This document shows, piece by piece, positions 34,988 to 44,449 of a stretch of DNA of 64,000 nt (position 1 is its first letter; every line of letters starts with the position of its first letter). The translations under genes were made by a program, and so were the position numbers. The stretch covers positions 45,586-109,585 of the forward strand of contig JACOSC010000025.1 in assembly GCA_016179055.1 (NCBI GenBank), given 5' to 3'. Source of the stretch: Acidobacteriota bacterium. GTDB lineage: Bacteria > Acidobacteriota > UBA6911 > JACOSC01. Below the pieces are notes generated by a model, which was not told the origin of the DNA, made no database searches, and worked only from the letters and a program-made list of their open reading frames with translations.

Positions 34988-35115
34988 AATCGTTACATAG
35001 ATCCGGCAGTGCCTTACTGCCTTTACGTGTATATCGTACTGTAATCACACCCAACCCTCACAGGGCCGGTCGCATAATTGGGATTACGCCTACCGATTGT
35101 CGTCCCATCGTCGCC

Positions 35116-35628
35116 TTAGGGATTTCTTTGATACTCTTCCTTATATTCCAAATAATTCTTGGCGTACTGATCGATAAGGGCTACCTCCGCGTCGCTCAAG
35201 GTTCGTACCACCTTGGCCGGTATGCCCATGATGAGGCTCCTCGGAGGCACTTTAGTACCGGGCGCGACTAGGGCGGCGGCGGCCACGATGGATCCTTCAC
35301 CGATTTCAACATCATCCAGTAGCGTGGCGCGCATGCCGATCAGGCAGTGCGACCGTATGACACACCCATGCGCGATCACACCGTGTCCCAGGGTTACCCA
35401 GTCCTCGATGATGGTGGGGTACTTATCCTTCACCACGTGAAGAATGCACCCATCCTGAACGTTGGAGTAATCTCCGATGCGGATTGGCATAATATCGCCA
35501 CGCACCACGGCCTGGAACCATATGCTGGCGTGATGGCCCACGTGGACGTCGCCGATAACCTGGGCGCTTTCTTCAATGAACGCCGTCCCCGAAATACTCG
35601 GATACTTTCCTTTATAAGATTTAAGCAT
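35116..35628 (-). CDS. Gamma-carbonic anhydrase family hexapeptide protein
   Basis: 170 residues of left-handed beta-helix repeats. The family pattern is clear: ASIWFQAVVRGDIMPIRIGDYSNVQDG, then LGHGVIAHGCVIRSHCLIGM. The three metal-binding His (ILHV, GHG, AHG positions) are present. Members of the YrdA/PaaY group are trimers; some hydrate CO2, others have uncertain activity. GGGGGAGA precedes the ATG. Neighbours give no functional link. Confidence 0.93.
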   Translation of the reverse strand: MLKSYKGKYPSISGTAFIEESAQVIGDVHVGHHASIWFQAVVRGDIMPIRIGDYSNVQDGCILHVVKDKYPTIIEDWVTLGHGVIAHGCVIRSHCLIGMRATLLDDVEIGEGSIVAAAALVAPGTKVPPRSLIMGIPAKVVRTLSDAEVALIDQYAKNYLEYKEEYQRNP

Positions 35629-35793
35629 CGGCTCTCCCCCTATTGCAGAGTCAGAGCGATTATTATACGGGAATGGCCAGGGGGGATAAAGGGGAAAAAG
35701 GAAGGGACCCCGGAATTCACGCCGAGGGTGCGGCCCCTGAGCGGGAATTTCTGATGCTATGAGCGCCGGTCTTTATTTTTAATTTTTTTCTGG

Positions 35794-35799
35794 TATAAT
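35794..35799 (+). promoter_or_regulatory. Extended -10 promoter upstream of tRNA-Asp
   Basis: TGGTATAAT is a consensus extended -10. The -35 region (CTTTAT at 35771) is poor. It lies about 115 bases before the tRNA. The surrounding run of T and A is AT-rich compared with the flanks. Confidence 0.55.
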
Positions 35800-35912
35800 A
35801 CTGTTCGCTTGTGATCGTGAGTGATTCGATAAGTGAGGTCGCGTAAGCGAAGCGTCAGTTAGAGAAGTCGCCGGATGGCAAGCGCCTTTCAGCATAAGTA
35901 AATGGAATGGGC

Positions 35913-35989
<77 letters not shown>

Positions 35990-36206
35990 TATTCTCCTAC
36001 CGCGGCTGCTGCCATCGTCAGTATTTGTATTAGCGCAATAATATTTCTGTCGCGTGAGCCTGCTAGTCAAGGCGGGAGTGCGAAAGTTCTCTCCGATGGC
36101 GAGTCCCCGAGCTTGGTTTGACCACATGTAGATAGCGGGATGAAAATTTGGGCGGGCCTAGCGCAACGAGGCTATCAACTCGTGCCCTTTGCGCCGTATA
36201 AATTTC

Positions 36207-36290
36207 GTAACGGTTCAGGCGGTCTGCATTGATACAGACCGGGTCTATGTGCCATACGACGCTTATCCGGTCGCTACCGCTCTCGGTTCT
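36207..36290. repeat. Partial GTAAC/CCGGTCGCTACCG composite repeat
   Basis: GTAACGGTTCAGGCGGTCTGC with TGATACAGACCGGGT is the inverted right half of the 47445 repeat, followed by CCGGTCGCTACCGCTCTCGG. The 5' arm of the palindrome is decayed. Nothing else is identified in 35990-36206. Confidence 0.6.
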
Positions 36291-36356
36291 GTATGGGATG
36301 ACCGCCCTACGGCGTGGAGGGGTTGCACAGGTACGTAAAATATTTGAGATTCTTGT

Positions 36357-36388
36357 GTCCTGGCGGGCGTAGCTACGCCCGCCAGGAC
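36357..36388. repeat. Perfect 32-base palindrome
   Basis: GTCCTGGCGGGCGTAG is followed directly by its exact reverse complement with no loop. It lies 26 bases beyond the stop of the sugar dehydrogenase gene. No U-run follows on either strand. Confidence 0.8.
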
Positions 36389-36413
36389 GTGGGCCGCTCT
36401 CGCGGTTTCAGAC

Positions 36414-37592
36414 TTATTGTGGACGAAGACGTATGACGCGATCATCTCCAGCCAGCGGCGTGGCGCGGCCGTCGCGATTGCTGGTAGTAAAATAGAGGAA
36501 GCCGTCCGACCCGGCGATCATATCGCGAATCCGACGAAATTGATCTTGGGCGAGTCTCGCCTCCTCAACAATGGTCGTGCCGCCGAGCTGATCAAATAAC
36601 AGGCGGTGAATATGGCGAGCCGCGGGATTAAAATTGAACCCCGAGGTGCCGAAAAAGAAACTGCCGGTCCACATGGGAAGTTGGTCGCCATAATAGAACG
36701 TAGCGCCGTGGGGAGGCACCGTTTCCGGGAAGAAGAGTCGTATCGGGTCCATATAGTTGGGATCGCCGCAAATGCCAATGCAATTGGGCCAGCCATAGTT
36801 GACGCCGGGATAGATGATATTTACCTCATCGTTGGATCTGGCGCCAAGCTCTCCGGAAGGCCCGTGCTCGGTCTCATAGAGCTGGCCGGAGCTGTCCCAA
36901 GCCAATCCTTGGGGATTGCGGTGCCCGTAAGAGTACACTAGCGGCGCCTCATCGGGGAACGGATTATCGGCCGGAGCCGAGCCATCCAGGTTCATTCGCA
37001 AGATTTTGCCTGACAGCGAGGAGAGACGCTGAGCGTTGTCCGGTACGCTGGCATCGCCGGTTGTAACATAGAGAAGATTGTCAGGCCCTACTTTAATCTG
37101 GCCGCCGTCGTGAATCGACTGACCCGGAATCCCCGCGAGCAATACGGTATCGATGGTGGCGCGGTTATTATTTTCGATGAGCCGCACTACACGGTTTTTG
37201 AGCAACCCGCCCTCGCGGTAGGTGTGATAAACGTACAGATAATGGTTGGCGGCAAAATCCTGATCGAGCGTAATCCCACATAAACCGCCCTCGCCGGCAT
37301 GGGCGACGACGCCGGTCATGTCGATAACCGGTTGCGTGAGCAGAGTGTCATTGATGATGACCCTCACGCGGCCGGGTCGCTCAGTCACAAATAAACGACC
37401 GTCCGGATCAAATACGAGGCTCCAGGGTACCACCAGACCCGACGCAATGGTTTGGGCCACGACCGTCACGCCCGTGGATGGGTCGACCGCCACCGGCTCG
37501 GTTGGTAGGTTGGAGATTTGCGTCAGCCCGCGCGCCAAAAGAACGCTGGACAGAACTGCGGCCGTAAAAAATATTAGTGTTCTTTTCTTCAT
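36414..37592 (-). CDS. Secreted PQQ-dependent sugar dehydrogenase (GSDH family)
   Basis: 392 residues. The signal peptide is AAVLSSVLLARGLTQ. Six-bladed propeller features include VPWSLVFDPDGRLFVTERPGR, GEGGLCGITLD, the catalytic-region IHDGGQIKVGPDNLLYVTTGDA, GHRNPQGLAWD, EHGPSGE and NYGWPNC. This is the soluble aldose dehydrogenase (YliI-like) family. It would oxidise sugars in the periplasm with PQQ. AGGAGG lies before the ATG. No PQQ biosynthesis genes are nearby. Confidence 0.93.
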   Translation of the reverse strand: MKKRTLIFFTAAVLSSVLLARGLTQISNLPTEPVAVDPSTGVTVVAQTIASGLVVPWSLVFDPDGRLFVTERPGRVRVIINDTLLTQPVIDMTGVVAHAGEGGLCGITLDQDFAANHYLYVYHTYREGGLLKNRVVRLIENNNRATIDTVLLAGIPGQSIHDGGQIKVGPDNLLYVTTGDASVPDNAQRLSSLSGKILRMNLDGSAPADNPFPDEAPLVYSYGHRNPQGLAWDSSGQLYETEHGPSGELGARSNDEVNIIYPGVNYGWPNCIGICGDPNYMDPIRLFFPETVPPHGATFYYGDQLPMWTGSFFFGTSGFNFNPAARHIHRLLFDQLGGTTIVEEARLAQDQFRRIRDMIAGSDGFLYFTTSNRDGRATPLAGDDRVIRLRPQ

Positions 37593-37787
37593 GTAAAATC
37601 CTCCTACAATTTTTCAGTGAACAACCCCACCCCATGATTGGCCAATAGAAGATCGACACGCCGCGTCTAATCCTCTACAAATTTTTAGCTAATAACCCCC
37701 AAGAGCTTTCACTCATCTGGTCATGATTATACTCAAAAAGAAAGGCGGTTGCAATCGCCCTGTTTTCAAACTTAAGTTCGATTATAT

Positions 37788-37872
37788 GAAATGCGCCTTG
37801 TCCTAAGCGGCAGGATGCCGCTTCCACGATAAGAAATGCGCCTTGTCCTAAGCGGCAGGATGCCGCTTCCAC
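37788..37872. repeat. Tandem duplicate of a 40-base hairpin unit
   Basis: Two identical 40-base copies separated by GATAA. Each contains AAGCGGCA and TGCCGCTT arms. AGGCACAAGAAGCGTAAGA follows, matching the arm at 1650-1669. The 69-aa minus ORF with repeated EAASCRLGQGAF is a shadow. Confidence 0.85.
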
Positions 37873-37934
37873 CTTGAGGCACAAGAAGCGTAAGAATATT
37901 TCGGCCGGCTCTCCCGATCGCCGAGGACTAGCTG

Positions 37935-37963
37935 TTGCGTTCCATATTCCACTATGCTATATT
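37935..37963 (+). promoter_or_regulatory. Promoter TTGCGT-17-TATATT with TGC extension
   Basis: A good -35/-10 pair with 17-base spacing, 322 bases before the hybrid kinase. The -10 sits in CTATGCTATATT, shared in form with 18686 and 41154. Confidence 0.55.
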
Positions 37964-38284
37964 CGCGCATGGCTCCGAGATCGCATGAATCGTGTGTCTT
38001 TGGCGCCTAATATTTATCATGAGCCGCCATCAGGAGTGGACTAGCGGACGGCTTCGCGGGTCCTGCGGCATCGCGCGGCGTTTCTACGCACCTTTCATGA
38101 CAATCTTATCAGCTAAAGTCGTCATTTTCTCTTGCCGGCGTCATTGCAATACTTCTTCTATCTTAAATAGAAGCGGGTCCCGCCATGCCGGAGTCTTGAT
38201 TCAGGATCAAGGGGGAAGTAAGCCGCACGTATGACGCCGAGAATTAGTTGACGAGGATGAAGGGAACATCAGCAAGGGGGCGAT

Positions 38285-41086
38285 ATGCGGTTTTTGATCC
38301 TCGAGGAAGATTCATTGGCGCGCACGCGCATGATTGCGGCTTTGCGCGAACAATCCAACGAATATGAGTTTTTGGAGATTGCGCGGCCGGAGGACTTCCA
38401 AACCGCTTTAAGTCGGCCTAACTTTGACTTGGTGATTACCGATTACCAGCTTAGTTGGACCAGCGGTTTGGAAATCTTAAAGCGGATCCGAGAGCGCCAT
38501 ATACATTTGCCGGTAATTATGGTCACCGAAGCCCTCTGTGAAACGGTAGCGATGGAAGGGCGCAAGTGGGGGCTCAGCGATTATCTTCTCAAGCATCATT
38601 TCAATCTCTTGCCGCTGGCGGTGGGGGATGCTCTACAAAGAGCCACCCTACAGTCTGAGCATGCGCGGGCGATTCGGCCATTGGAGACTTGCGAGGAACG
38701 CTACCGGGTAGCCGCCGAACTCCCTACACCGGGCGTTAATAGCGATTTAAACGACCTACAGCGAGCCGAGTTTGTGCTCCGCCAGTCCAAACAGGAGTAC
38801 GAAGCGCTGGTCGATTCTATCGATGGCATTGTATGGGAGGCCGATCCAGGCACATTGGGCTTCACATATGTCAGCCGGCAGGCCGAACGGATACTGGGCT
38901 TTCCGATTGCTACCTGGATCCATCAGCCAGCTTTCTTGGCGGAACATATTCATGCCGATGACCGAGAATGGGTGCTTAGGGATATATACGCGGCTGTTGC
39001 GGACCAGAGACGTCACGAGTTGGAGTATCGCATGTACGCGGCCGACGGCCGCACGGTCTGGCTGCGCCAACTTGGCTCATTGGGGATCGATGACGAGCGC
39101 GTGGCAAAACTTAGAGGCGTGATGTTTGACGTGACCGCGCGCAAGCAGGCGGTCGAACAACTCCAATTGAGCGAGAACCACTTACGGACGATAATCAACG
39201 CCGAACCTGAATGTGTTAAAACGTTGGACCGCGACGGAATCCTGCTGGATATGAACCCCGCCGGTCTGGCAATTATTGAGGCCCCTTCCCGCGGTCACGT
39301 GATTGGTCAACCCATGTTGCCGATGGTAGTTCCAGAATATCGGGACGCGTTTCAGGCCCTGGTGACGGACGTATTTGACGGAAAAGAGCGCGCCTTGGAG
39401 TTTGAAATTTTGACCCTCAACGGCCATCGGCGATGGCTGGCGACCCGTGCCGTTCCTCTGCGCGACCCGCGGAATGAGGTTACCGCGCTACTTTCCATCA
39501 CCAGGGATATTACCGAGCAGAGACAGGCGCAAGCCGCGCTGCAAGCCAGCGAGGATCGTTATCGCAAGCTCTTTGAGAACGCCAATGACGCCATGTTTAC
39601 TTTGGACCTCGAAGGGAACTTCACGTCTGTAAATAAGGCGGGAGAACGGATTCTCGGCTACCCGCGCGATGAGATTCTTAAAATGGACATCAGCCATTTC
39701 TTGATGCCGGCTGATTTGTCGCGAGCGCGGCAGATCCCTAGCCGTGCCGGATTTGGGACGATCGCCATCACGGATGAGTTCGAGGTTCTGGTGAAAGGCG
39801 GTTGCCGTGTGGCCCTGGATATTGGATTGCAGCCCATTTTACACGAAGGCACCCTGGTCGGGATCCAAGGCCTTGCGCGTGACGTCACGGAGCGGAAACG
39901 GTTGGAGTCGCAGCTTCGGCACGCCCAGCGTATGGAATCCATCGACACTTTGGCCGGGGGGATGGCGCATGATTTCAATAATATTTTGACCGGCATAATC
40001 GGGTACTGTGACTTAGCGATGCGGGATCTCTCCCTCGACCATCCCCACTACAAAAGCTTACGAGAGATTCAGAAGCTCGGCGAGCGGGCCGCCAATTTGA
40101 CTCGCCAACTCTTAACCTTTGCGCGCAAACAGGCCCTAGAGCCGCGCCCGATTCATATTAACGCCGTCCTCGCGGACCTTAGTCAGTTTATCCAGAGAGT
40201 CCTGGGCGAGAATATTGTGTTCAGAGTGATCACGCGCGGCGATTTAGCTCAAATTCACGCCGACGTCACCCAAATTGAACAGGTGCTGATGAACTTGTGC
40301 ATCAATGCGCGCGACGCCATGCCACAGGGTGGAACGTTGTTGATCGAAGCCCAAGATGTCAAATTGGACGAATCTTTTTGCACGAACCATCCTTGGGCGA
40401 AGCCGGGTGATTACCTCCAAATCTCGATAACCGATACCGGGACCGGTATTGACCGAAACACTCAAGAGAGGATCTTCGATCCTTTCTTCACAACGAAGGA
40501 ACCGGGGCGTGGCACTGGACTTGGACTTGCCATTGTTTATTCTATCATTCAGCAGCATCGAGGGATGATTGAAGTCCAGAGCGCCATCGGGCGCGGAACG
40601 ACCTTTAGGATATATCTGCCGGTGCAAGCCGGTGTTGCTCTTGTCACTGAAGCGGACGACGTCCAAACGCTCCAGGACGGCAAAGAGACCCTATTAGTTG
40701 TCGAAGACGAAGCCGTGATTCGCGACCTGATGGTCGGCGTGTTGCGAGAACAGGGGTATCAAATGCTGACGGCGGCTAACGGGAATGAAGCCTTACAGGT
40801 GCTCCTAGAGAAATTAGCGTTGGTTAATCTGGTGGTTTCGGACGCCGTGATGCCGGGGGTTGGCGGCCGAGAACTTTACGAAATACTCAAGTCACACAAA
40901 CCCTCATTACGATTACTGTTCATCAGCGGCAATAAGATTCAGATGTTGCGCGAAAGCTTTGAGTCCACGGAAGGCCTCGACTTTCTCGAGAAGCCCTTTA
41001 AGCCCTCCGAGCTAACCCAGAAAGTTCGTCAGCTTCTGGATCGGCCCCATCGGGCGCGCTGGGGGCAGACCGGCCGGGGCGAATAG
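38285..41086 (+). CDS. Hybrid sensor histidine kinase (REC-PAS3-HisKA-HATPase-REC)
   Basis: 933 residues, no membrane segment, so cytoplasmic. Order: N-terminal receiver (1-120, acceptor Asp 53 in VITDYQLSWTSG); three PAS/PAC units (~165-285, ~290-415, ~420-540); HisKA with AGGMAHDFNNILTGIIG (His 562); HATPase with NLCINARDAM, DTGTGID and GTGLGLAIVYSI; C-terminal receiver (~815-930, Asp 853 in VVSDAVMPGVGG). All phosphotransfer residues are intact. No separate output regulator is adjacent, and the next gene is a TPR-DUF4388 protein of the kind linked to signalling and surface motility, a possible partner. The first receiver lacks the usual acidic triad context (LILEEDS). Confidence 0.94.
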   Translation: MRFLILEEDSLARTRMIAALREQSNEYEFLEIARPEDFQTALSRPNFDLVITDYQLSWTSGLEILKRIRERHIHLPVIMVTEALCETVAMEGRKWGLSDYLLKHHFNLLPLAVGDALQRATLQSEHARAIRPLETCEERYRVAAELPTPGVNSDLNDLQRAEFVLRQSKQEYEALVDSIDGIVWEADPGTLGFTYVSRQAERILGFPIATWIHQPAFLAEHIHADDREWVLRDIYAAVADQRRHELEYRMYAADGRTVWLRQLGSLGIDDERVAKLRGVMFDVTARKQAVEQLQLSENHLRTIINAEPECVKTLDRDGILLDMNPAGLAIIEAPSRGHVIGQPMLPMVVPEYRDAFQALVTDVFDGKERALEFEILTLNGHRRWLATRAVPLRDPRNEVTALLSITRDITEQRQAQAALQASEDRYRKLFENANDAMFTLDLEGNFTSVNKAGERILGYPRDEILKMDISHFLMPADLSRARQIPSRAGFGTIAITDEFEVLVKGGCRVALDIGLQPILHEGTLVGIQGLARDVTERKRLESQLRHAQRMESIDTLAGGMAHDFNNILTGIIGYCDLAMRDLSLDHPHYKSLREIQKLGERAANLTRQLLTFARKQALEPRPIHINAVLADLSQFIQRVLGENIVFRVITRGDLAQIHADVTQIEQVLMNLCINARDAMPQGGTLLIEAQDVKLDESFCTNHPWAKPGDYLQISITDTGTGIDRNTQERIFDPFFTTKEPGRGTGLGLAIVYSIIQQHRGMIEVQSAIGRGTTFRIYLPVQAGVALVTEADDVQTLQDGKETLLVVEDEAVIRDLMVGVLREQGYQMLTAANGNEALQVLLEKLALVNLVVSDAVMPGVGGRELYEILKSHKPSLRLLFISGNKIQMLRESFESTEGLDFLEKPFKPSELTQKVRQLLDRPHRARWGQTGRGE

Positions 41087-41156
41087 GGGTGGGGCGGTCC
41101 AGCCCGACGCCGTGACCGGCGCCGCCCAAGAAATTTTCCCATATCCGTACGGGCTA

Positions 41157-41165
41157 TGCTATAAT
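41157..41165 (+). promoter_or_regulatory. Extended -10 promoter of the TPR-DUF4388 gene
   Basis: TGCTATAAT is a perfect extended -10 inside GGGCTATGCTATAATTA. The -35 region is poor. Lies about 110-120 bases before the start. Confidence 0.5.
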
Positions 41166-41270
41166 TACAGGCGTTCCCCCTCCAACCAATAAAACTGATA
41201 AAATGCCGGCCATGTTTTCCGCAGGCATCGCGGCGAAGGGTGTTCATGTCTGAAGGCCATTAGGCGCAGC

Positions 41271-43265
41271 ATGGAGCCCGGCAGAATGAATTTGGGTGAG
41301 CCCATGTCTAAAAAGGAGCGGTGCATCCGCAAAGCCGAAAGTTATGTCCTGGCTAGTCGCATTGATAAAGGAGTTGAGGCCTACATGGAGGCCTTTGAAA
41401 GCGACTCCTCAGATTTTCAGGCGCTGATTTTAGCCGGTGATCTTCTTATCAAACTGGGCAACGATGAACAAGCTTATAAAGTCCTCTTACGCGCGGCACG
41501 CGGTTATTCGGCGCAAGGGCGACTGTCTGACACTATCCGAATCTACCGAAAAATTAACCGCATACGACCGGCCGATATCGAGGTCGTGCTGACTCTGGCC
41601 GGCCTTTACCAGAAGACTAACCTGCCATCTGACGCCGTGCGTTTTCTGATGGACGGCGCCAAGTTATTGCTCGAGAATCGTCACACCGACGCCAAAGGCC
41701 ACGCCCATATTCAACAGTTGATCAACCTGGTGCAGACGAGCATGCGCAGCCGGCAGGACGCCGAGTTGGTTATTGTCCAGGCGCACTTGTATGAAAGAAT
41801 TGATCGTCAAGAGGAAGCCTATGCCTTGTACTGGCAGGGCGCTACCATGTTGGAGAAGGAAGGCAAGCTTGAGCGCAGTCTCGTCATTCTCGACCACTTG
41901 CTTGAAAAACGGCCGACGGATATCGCTCTAGTGGAGATGTCTACCAGCATCATGACCAAACTGGGGCGGTCGCCGGAAGCGCTTTTCTTGCAAAAGCAAC
42001 TCCTGGAGAAAAATTCCGAAGATCCTCGCCTGCTGCGCGTAATGATAAACACCTTAATTGCGTTGGAGAAATATGATGAAGCCGAAGCGGCTAGTCTCAG
42101 GCTGTATGGCCTGGATAAGACGTTTTACAATGAATTTCTCCAATTTGTTTATCTTCTCGTTTCCCGCCAAGAATTTAATCGGGCTCTACGCGGCATACGG
42201 GAAATGGTGTCCTACTCCAGTTACCTGCAAAAGACCGAATTGGCGTACCTGGTTAAGCGTATACTTGGGCATGAGCCGGATCATATTCCGGCGATGCAAG
42301 TGCTCGCTGAGATTTATGAACGCTACGATGACATCACACAAGCGCTAAAAGTTTATCCCCTCTTATTCGACGCGCTCTATCGCGCGAGGGAGACCAAGGA
42401 AGCTTATCGCGTCGGTCAACGGATGGTCGAACTGGGTTACAAAGAGCGAAGTTTTCTCAAGAACTATGACAAGGTATTCATGCTGATCGCCGGGGGGCCG
42501 GAGGCGAGTGCGTGCGACACCGAACCATGCGATGAAGCCGGCAACCAAGGCGGCGGCAATGGTGATCGTACGCAAGGCGCGGAATCCGCAACTAAGATGA
42601 CCTGGGCCCTGCAATCCGGCCAGGTGGAAGGGGAAGAGAGCCTGACCGCCAGCGTTGACCTGCTGGTCCGCTATGGGCATCTAGATAATGCCATGCAGGT
42701 GCTTAAATCATACTTGGAGACGGAGCCTCGCAGTTTGGTTCTCCGGGACAAACTTAAGTCGGTTTATTTAACGGCTAAACTGATGAGCAACGCGGCGAAG
42801 GAGTGCATTGAGCTCTATAAGCAATATTTGGAGCGCGGCATGCGAGACAAGGCGCAAGAGAGTTTACGAGAGGCGCTGAAGCTCGAACCGACGCTCTCGC
42901 TGAAATCCTTGGATGGCGGAAGAGAGTCGGTCACCGGATTTGTCGGTGACTTTGGGCTGTTTACCATTGTCGAGGTGATTCAGTTTATCGAGAACTCGTG
43001 TAAAACCGGGATCCTCAAAATCGTATCCGCCACGGAGGAGGGTCGCTTGCTATTCAATAGCGGGCAAGTGGTTGATGCCATGGTGGGCGATAAGGGCGGC
43101 ATACAGGCGCTCTACCACTTGATTCGCGTTGAAGTCGGCAGTTACGAGTTCGAACCGCGAAAGAACAAATTCGCTGAAACGATACACATCAACACGATGA
43201 ATCTTCTCTTGGAGGGCTTGCGGCTGCTTGACGAAGAGCGGGCTCGCCAAGCCGTGGCTCACTGA
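41271..43265 (+). CDS. TPR protein with C-terminal DUF4388 (PATAN-like) domain
   Basis: 664 residues; the ATG at 41286 (after GGAG) or 41304 may be the true start. Residues ~10-540 are a helical solenoid with TPR-like repeats (AYKVLLRAARGYSAQGRLSD, IYRKINRIRPADIEVVLTLA). The C-terminal ~100 residues (GFVGDFGLFTIVEVIQFIE, TGILKIVSATEEGRLLFNSG, GQVVDAMVG) are the DUF4388 domain found in signalling and gliding proteins of Myxococcota, Acidobacteriota and cyanobacteria. Cytoplasmic, probably a scaffold. It follows a hybrid histidine kinase in the same direction with its own promoter. Confidence 0.85.
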   Translation: MEPGRMNLGEPMSKKERCIRKAESYVLASRIDKGVEAYMEAFESDSSDFQALILAGDLLIKLGNDEQAYKVLLRAARGYSAQGRLSDTIRIYRKINRIRPADIEVVLTLAGLYQKTNLPSDAVRFLMDGAKLLLENRHTDAKGHAHIQQLINLVQTSMRSRQDAELVIVQAHLYERIDRQEEAYALYWQGATMLEKEGKLERSLVILDHLLEKRPTDIALVEMSTSIMTKLGRSPEALFLQKQLLEKNSEDPRLLRVMINTLIALEKYDEAEAASLRLYGLDKTFYNEFLQFVYLLVSRQEFNRALRGIREMVSYSSYLQKTELAYLVKRILGHEPDHIPAMQVLAEIYERYDDITQALKVYPLLFDALYRARETKEAYRVGQRMVELGYKERSFLKNYDKVFMLIAGGPEASACDTEPCDEAGNQGGGNGDRTQGAESATKMTWALQSGQVEGEESLTASVDLLVRYGHLDNAMQVLKSYLETEPRSLVLRDKLKSVYLTAKLMSNAAKECIELYKQYLERGMRDKAQESLREALKLEPTLSLKSLDGGRESVTGFVGDFGLFTIVEVIQFIENSCKTGILKIVSATEEGRLLFNSGQVVDAMVGDKGGIQALYHLIRVEVGSYEFEPRKNKFAETIHINTMNLLLEGLRLLDEERARQAVAH

Positions 43266-43404
43266 GGCCGTCGCGGACGCAAACACACACCTCTACGTAT
43301 GGTCGTTTCCTGCCAGGAGTTCCCGGAGCCCGGTCGCCGTCGTTTCATGCGGAGCCGCGCCAAGCGCAAGATAGTTTTACACCGCTACGCGCCGGAGCCG
43401 AGTC

Positions 43405-44415
43405 TTAATAGTCGCAATCCATTTGCACGTTTAGCAGCGTCATTACTTCACTGATCGAATTGAAGACCGCCACTTCGTCGCTGCCGGCAAACACCAATCC
43501 GACGGGATTATTGCTCGCATCGACTACGGGAGATCCGGAATCCCCCGCGTCGACAAAGACGGCCGCGTTATCGGCAATAACTTGCCCGGTAAAAAAGGTG
43601 GTACCGCAGGAGCCATAGCTCACCTCGACGGTCGCATTTACTTCCGTGACCTGGCTCGTGGTATCGCCGGTGGTTCGCCCGCTCTTACGAACCATGTCGC
43701 CGACGTCGGCATTGCGTGGCGTCCGCGTGGGGAAGCCAATGTCCAGGATTTCCTCCGAAACCGTATTGGCGCCGAATTCTTTCACGAAGGCCGCATCGAC
43801 GCGGTTTTCTCCGCGAAAATTTATCCGAACAAATCTTTCTAAAAATCCGATGATAAGCGCATTCGGGCGGCAGTCCAAGTCGTACCGGCCCAAGTGGCTT
43901 TGCCATGACCAGCGCGGGGCTTCATTTGGGCATAAGTACGAGCCGGCGGCCACGGCGACGTGATTGTTGGTGACGTATCCCGTGACGGAGGGATCGGCGC
44001 TATCGCATACTTTAAATCCGAGCGTGCCGGCCAAGCAACCCAACGTATTGCTGGTCGAGGCCCCCAATAATACGGGCAAGCCCTGCTGGCGCCGATGCGC
44101 CGCCCCGCCATCGAGAGCATAAATGGCGCCGGATTCTTTGACCCTCACGGGGAAGTCATCCAGCGTAGCGGGAATTTCACTGGGGACAGTCCCCGGCGAA
44201 ACATACACGGAAACAATCCATTCCTGTGTATCATTTTGGCGGCCGATCCCCACTGCACGTACGTTGGGATTTTGGAAAAGCGCCGCTTCGTATTTCGACT
44301 GAACCATCATCGCTTCCGCCAGCGAGTGACTCTGTATCGCCTGTGAAAACACGGCAGCGTTGAAAAGCCCAATCAAGAACAAAAAGAGACCAATCATCCG
44401 CGGGAGTTTTCGCAT
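43405..44415 (-). CDS. Secreted trypsin-fold serine protease (Nal1-like)
   Basis: 336 residues with a signal peptide ending near AVFSQA. A candidate triad is visible: His 152 in VTNNHVAVAAG, Asp 207 in NRVDAAFV, Ser 293 in DAGDSGSPVVD. The N-terminal ~110 residues (NVRAVGIGRQ, VSVYV, FPVRVKESG) form the small domain commonly seen ahead of this protease in bacterial homologues of plant NAL1. Two Cys in CGTTF and the C-terminal DCDY may form disulfides. Expected to act outside the cytoplasm; substrate unknown. AGGAGAA precedes the ATG. Confidence 0.82.
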   Translation of the reverse strand: MRKLPRMIGLFLFLIGLFNAAVFSQAIQSHSLAEAMMVQSKYEAALFQNPNVRAVGIGRQNDTQEWIVSVYVSPGTVPSEIPATLDDFPVRVKESGAIYALDGGAAHRRQQGLPVLLGASTSNTLGCLAGTLGFKVCDSADPSVTGYVTNNHVAVAAGSYLCPNEAPRWSWQSHLGRYDLDCRPNALIIGFLERFVRINFRGENRVDAAFVKEFGANTVSEEILDIGFPTRTPRNADVGDMVRKSGRTTGDTTSQVTEVNATVEVSYGSCGTTFFTGQVIADNAAVFVDAGDSGSPVVDASNNPVGLVFAGSDEVAVFNSISEVMTLLNVQMDCDY

Positions 44416-44449
44416 AAGGTTCTTCTCCTATGGTTTAGAATGGGGTGTG

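Noticed and set aside
37675-37884. 69-aa minus ORF with an internal peptide repeat
   Set aside because: The repeated peptide simply reflects the 40-base tandem DNA duplication.
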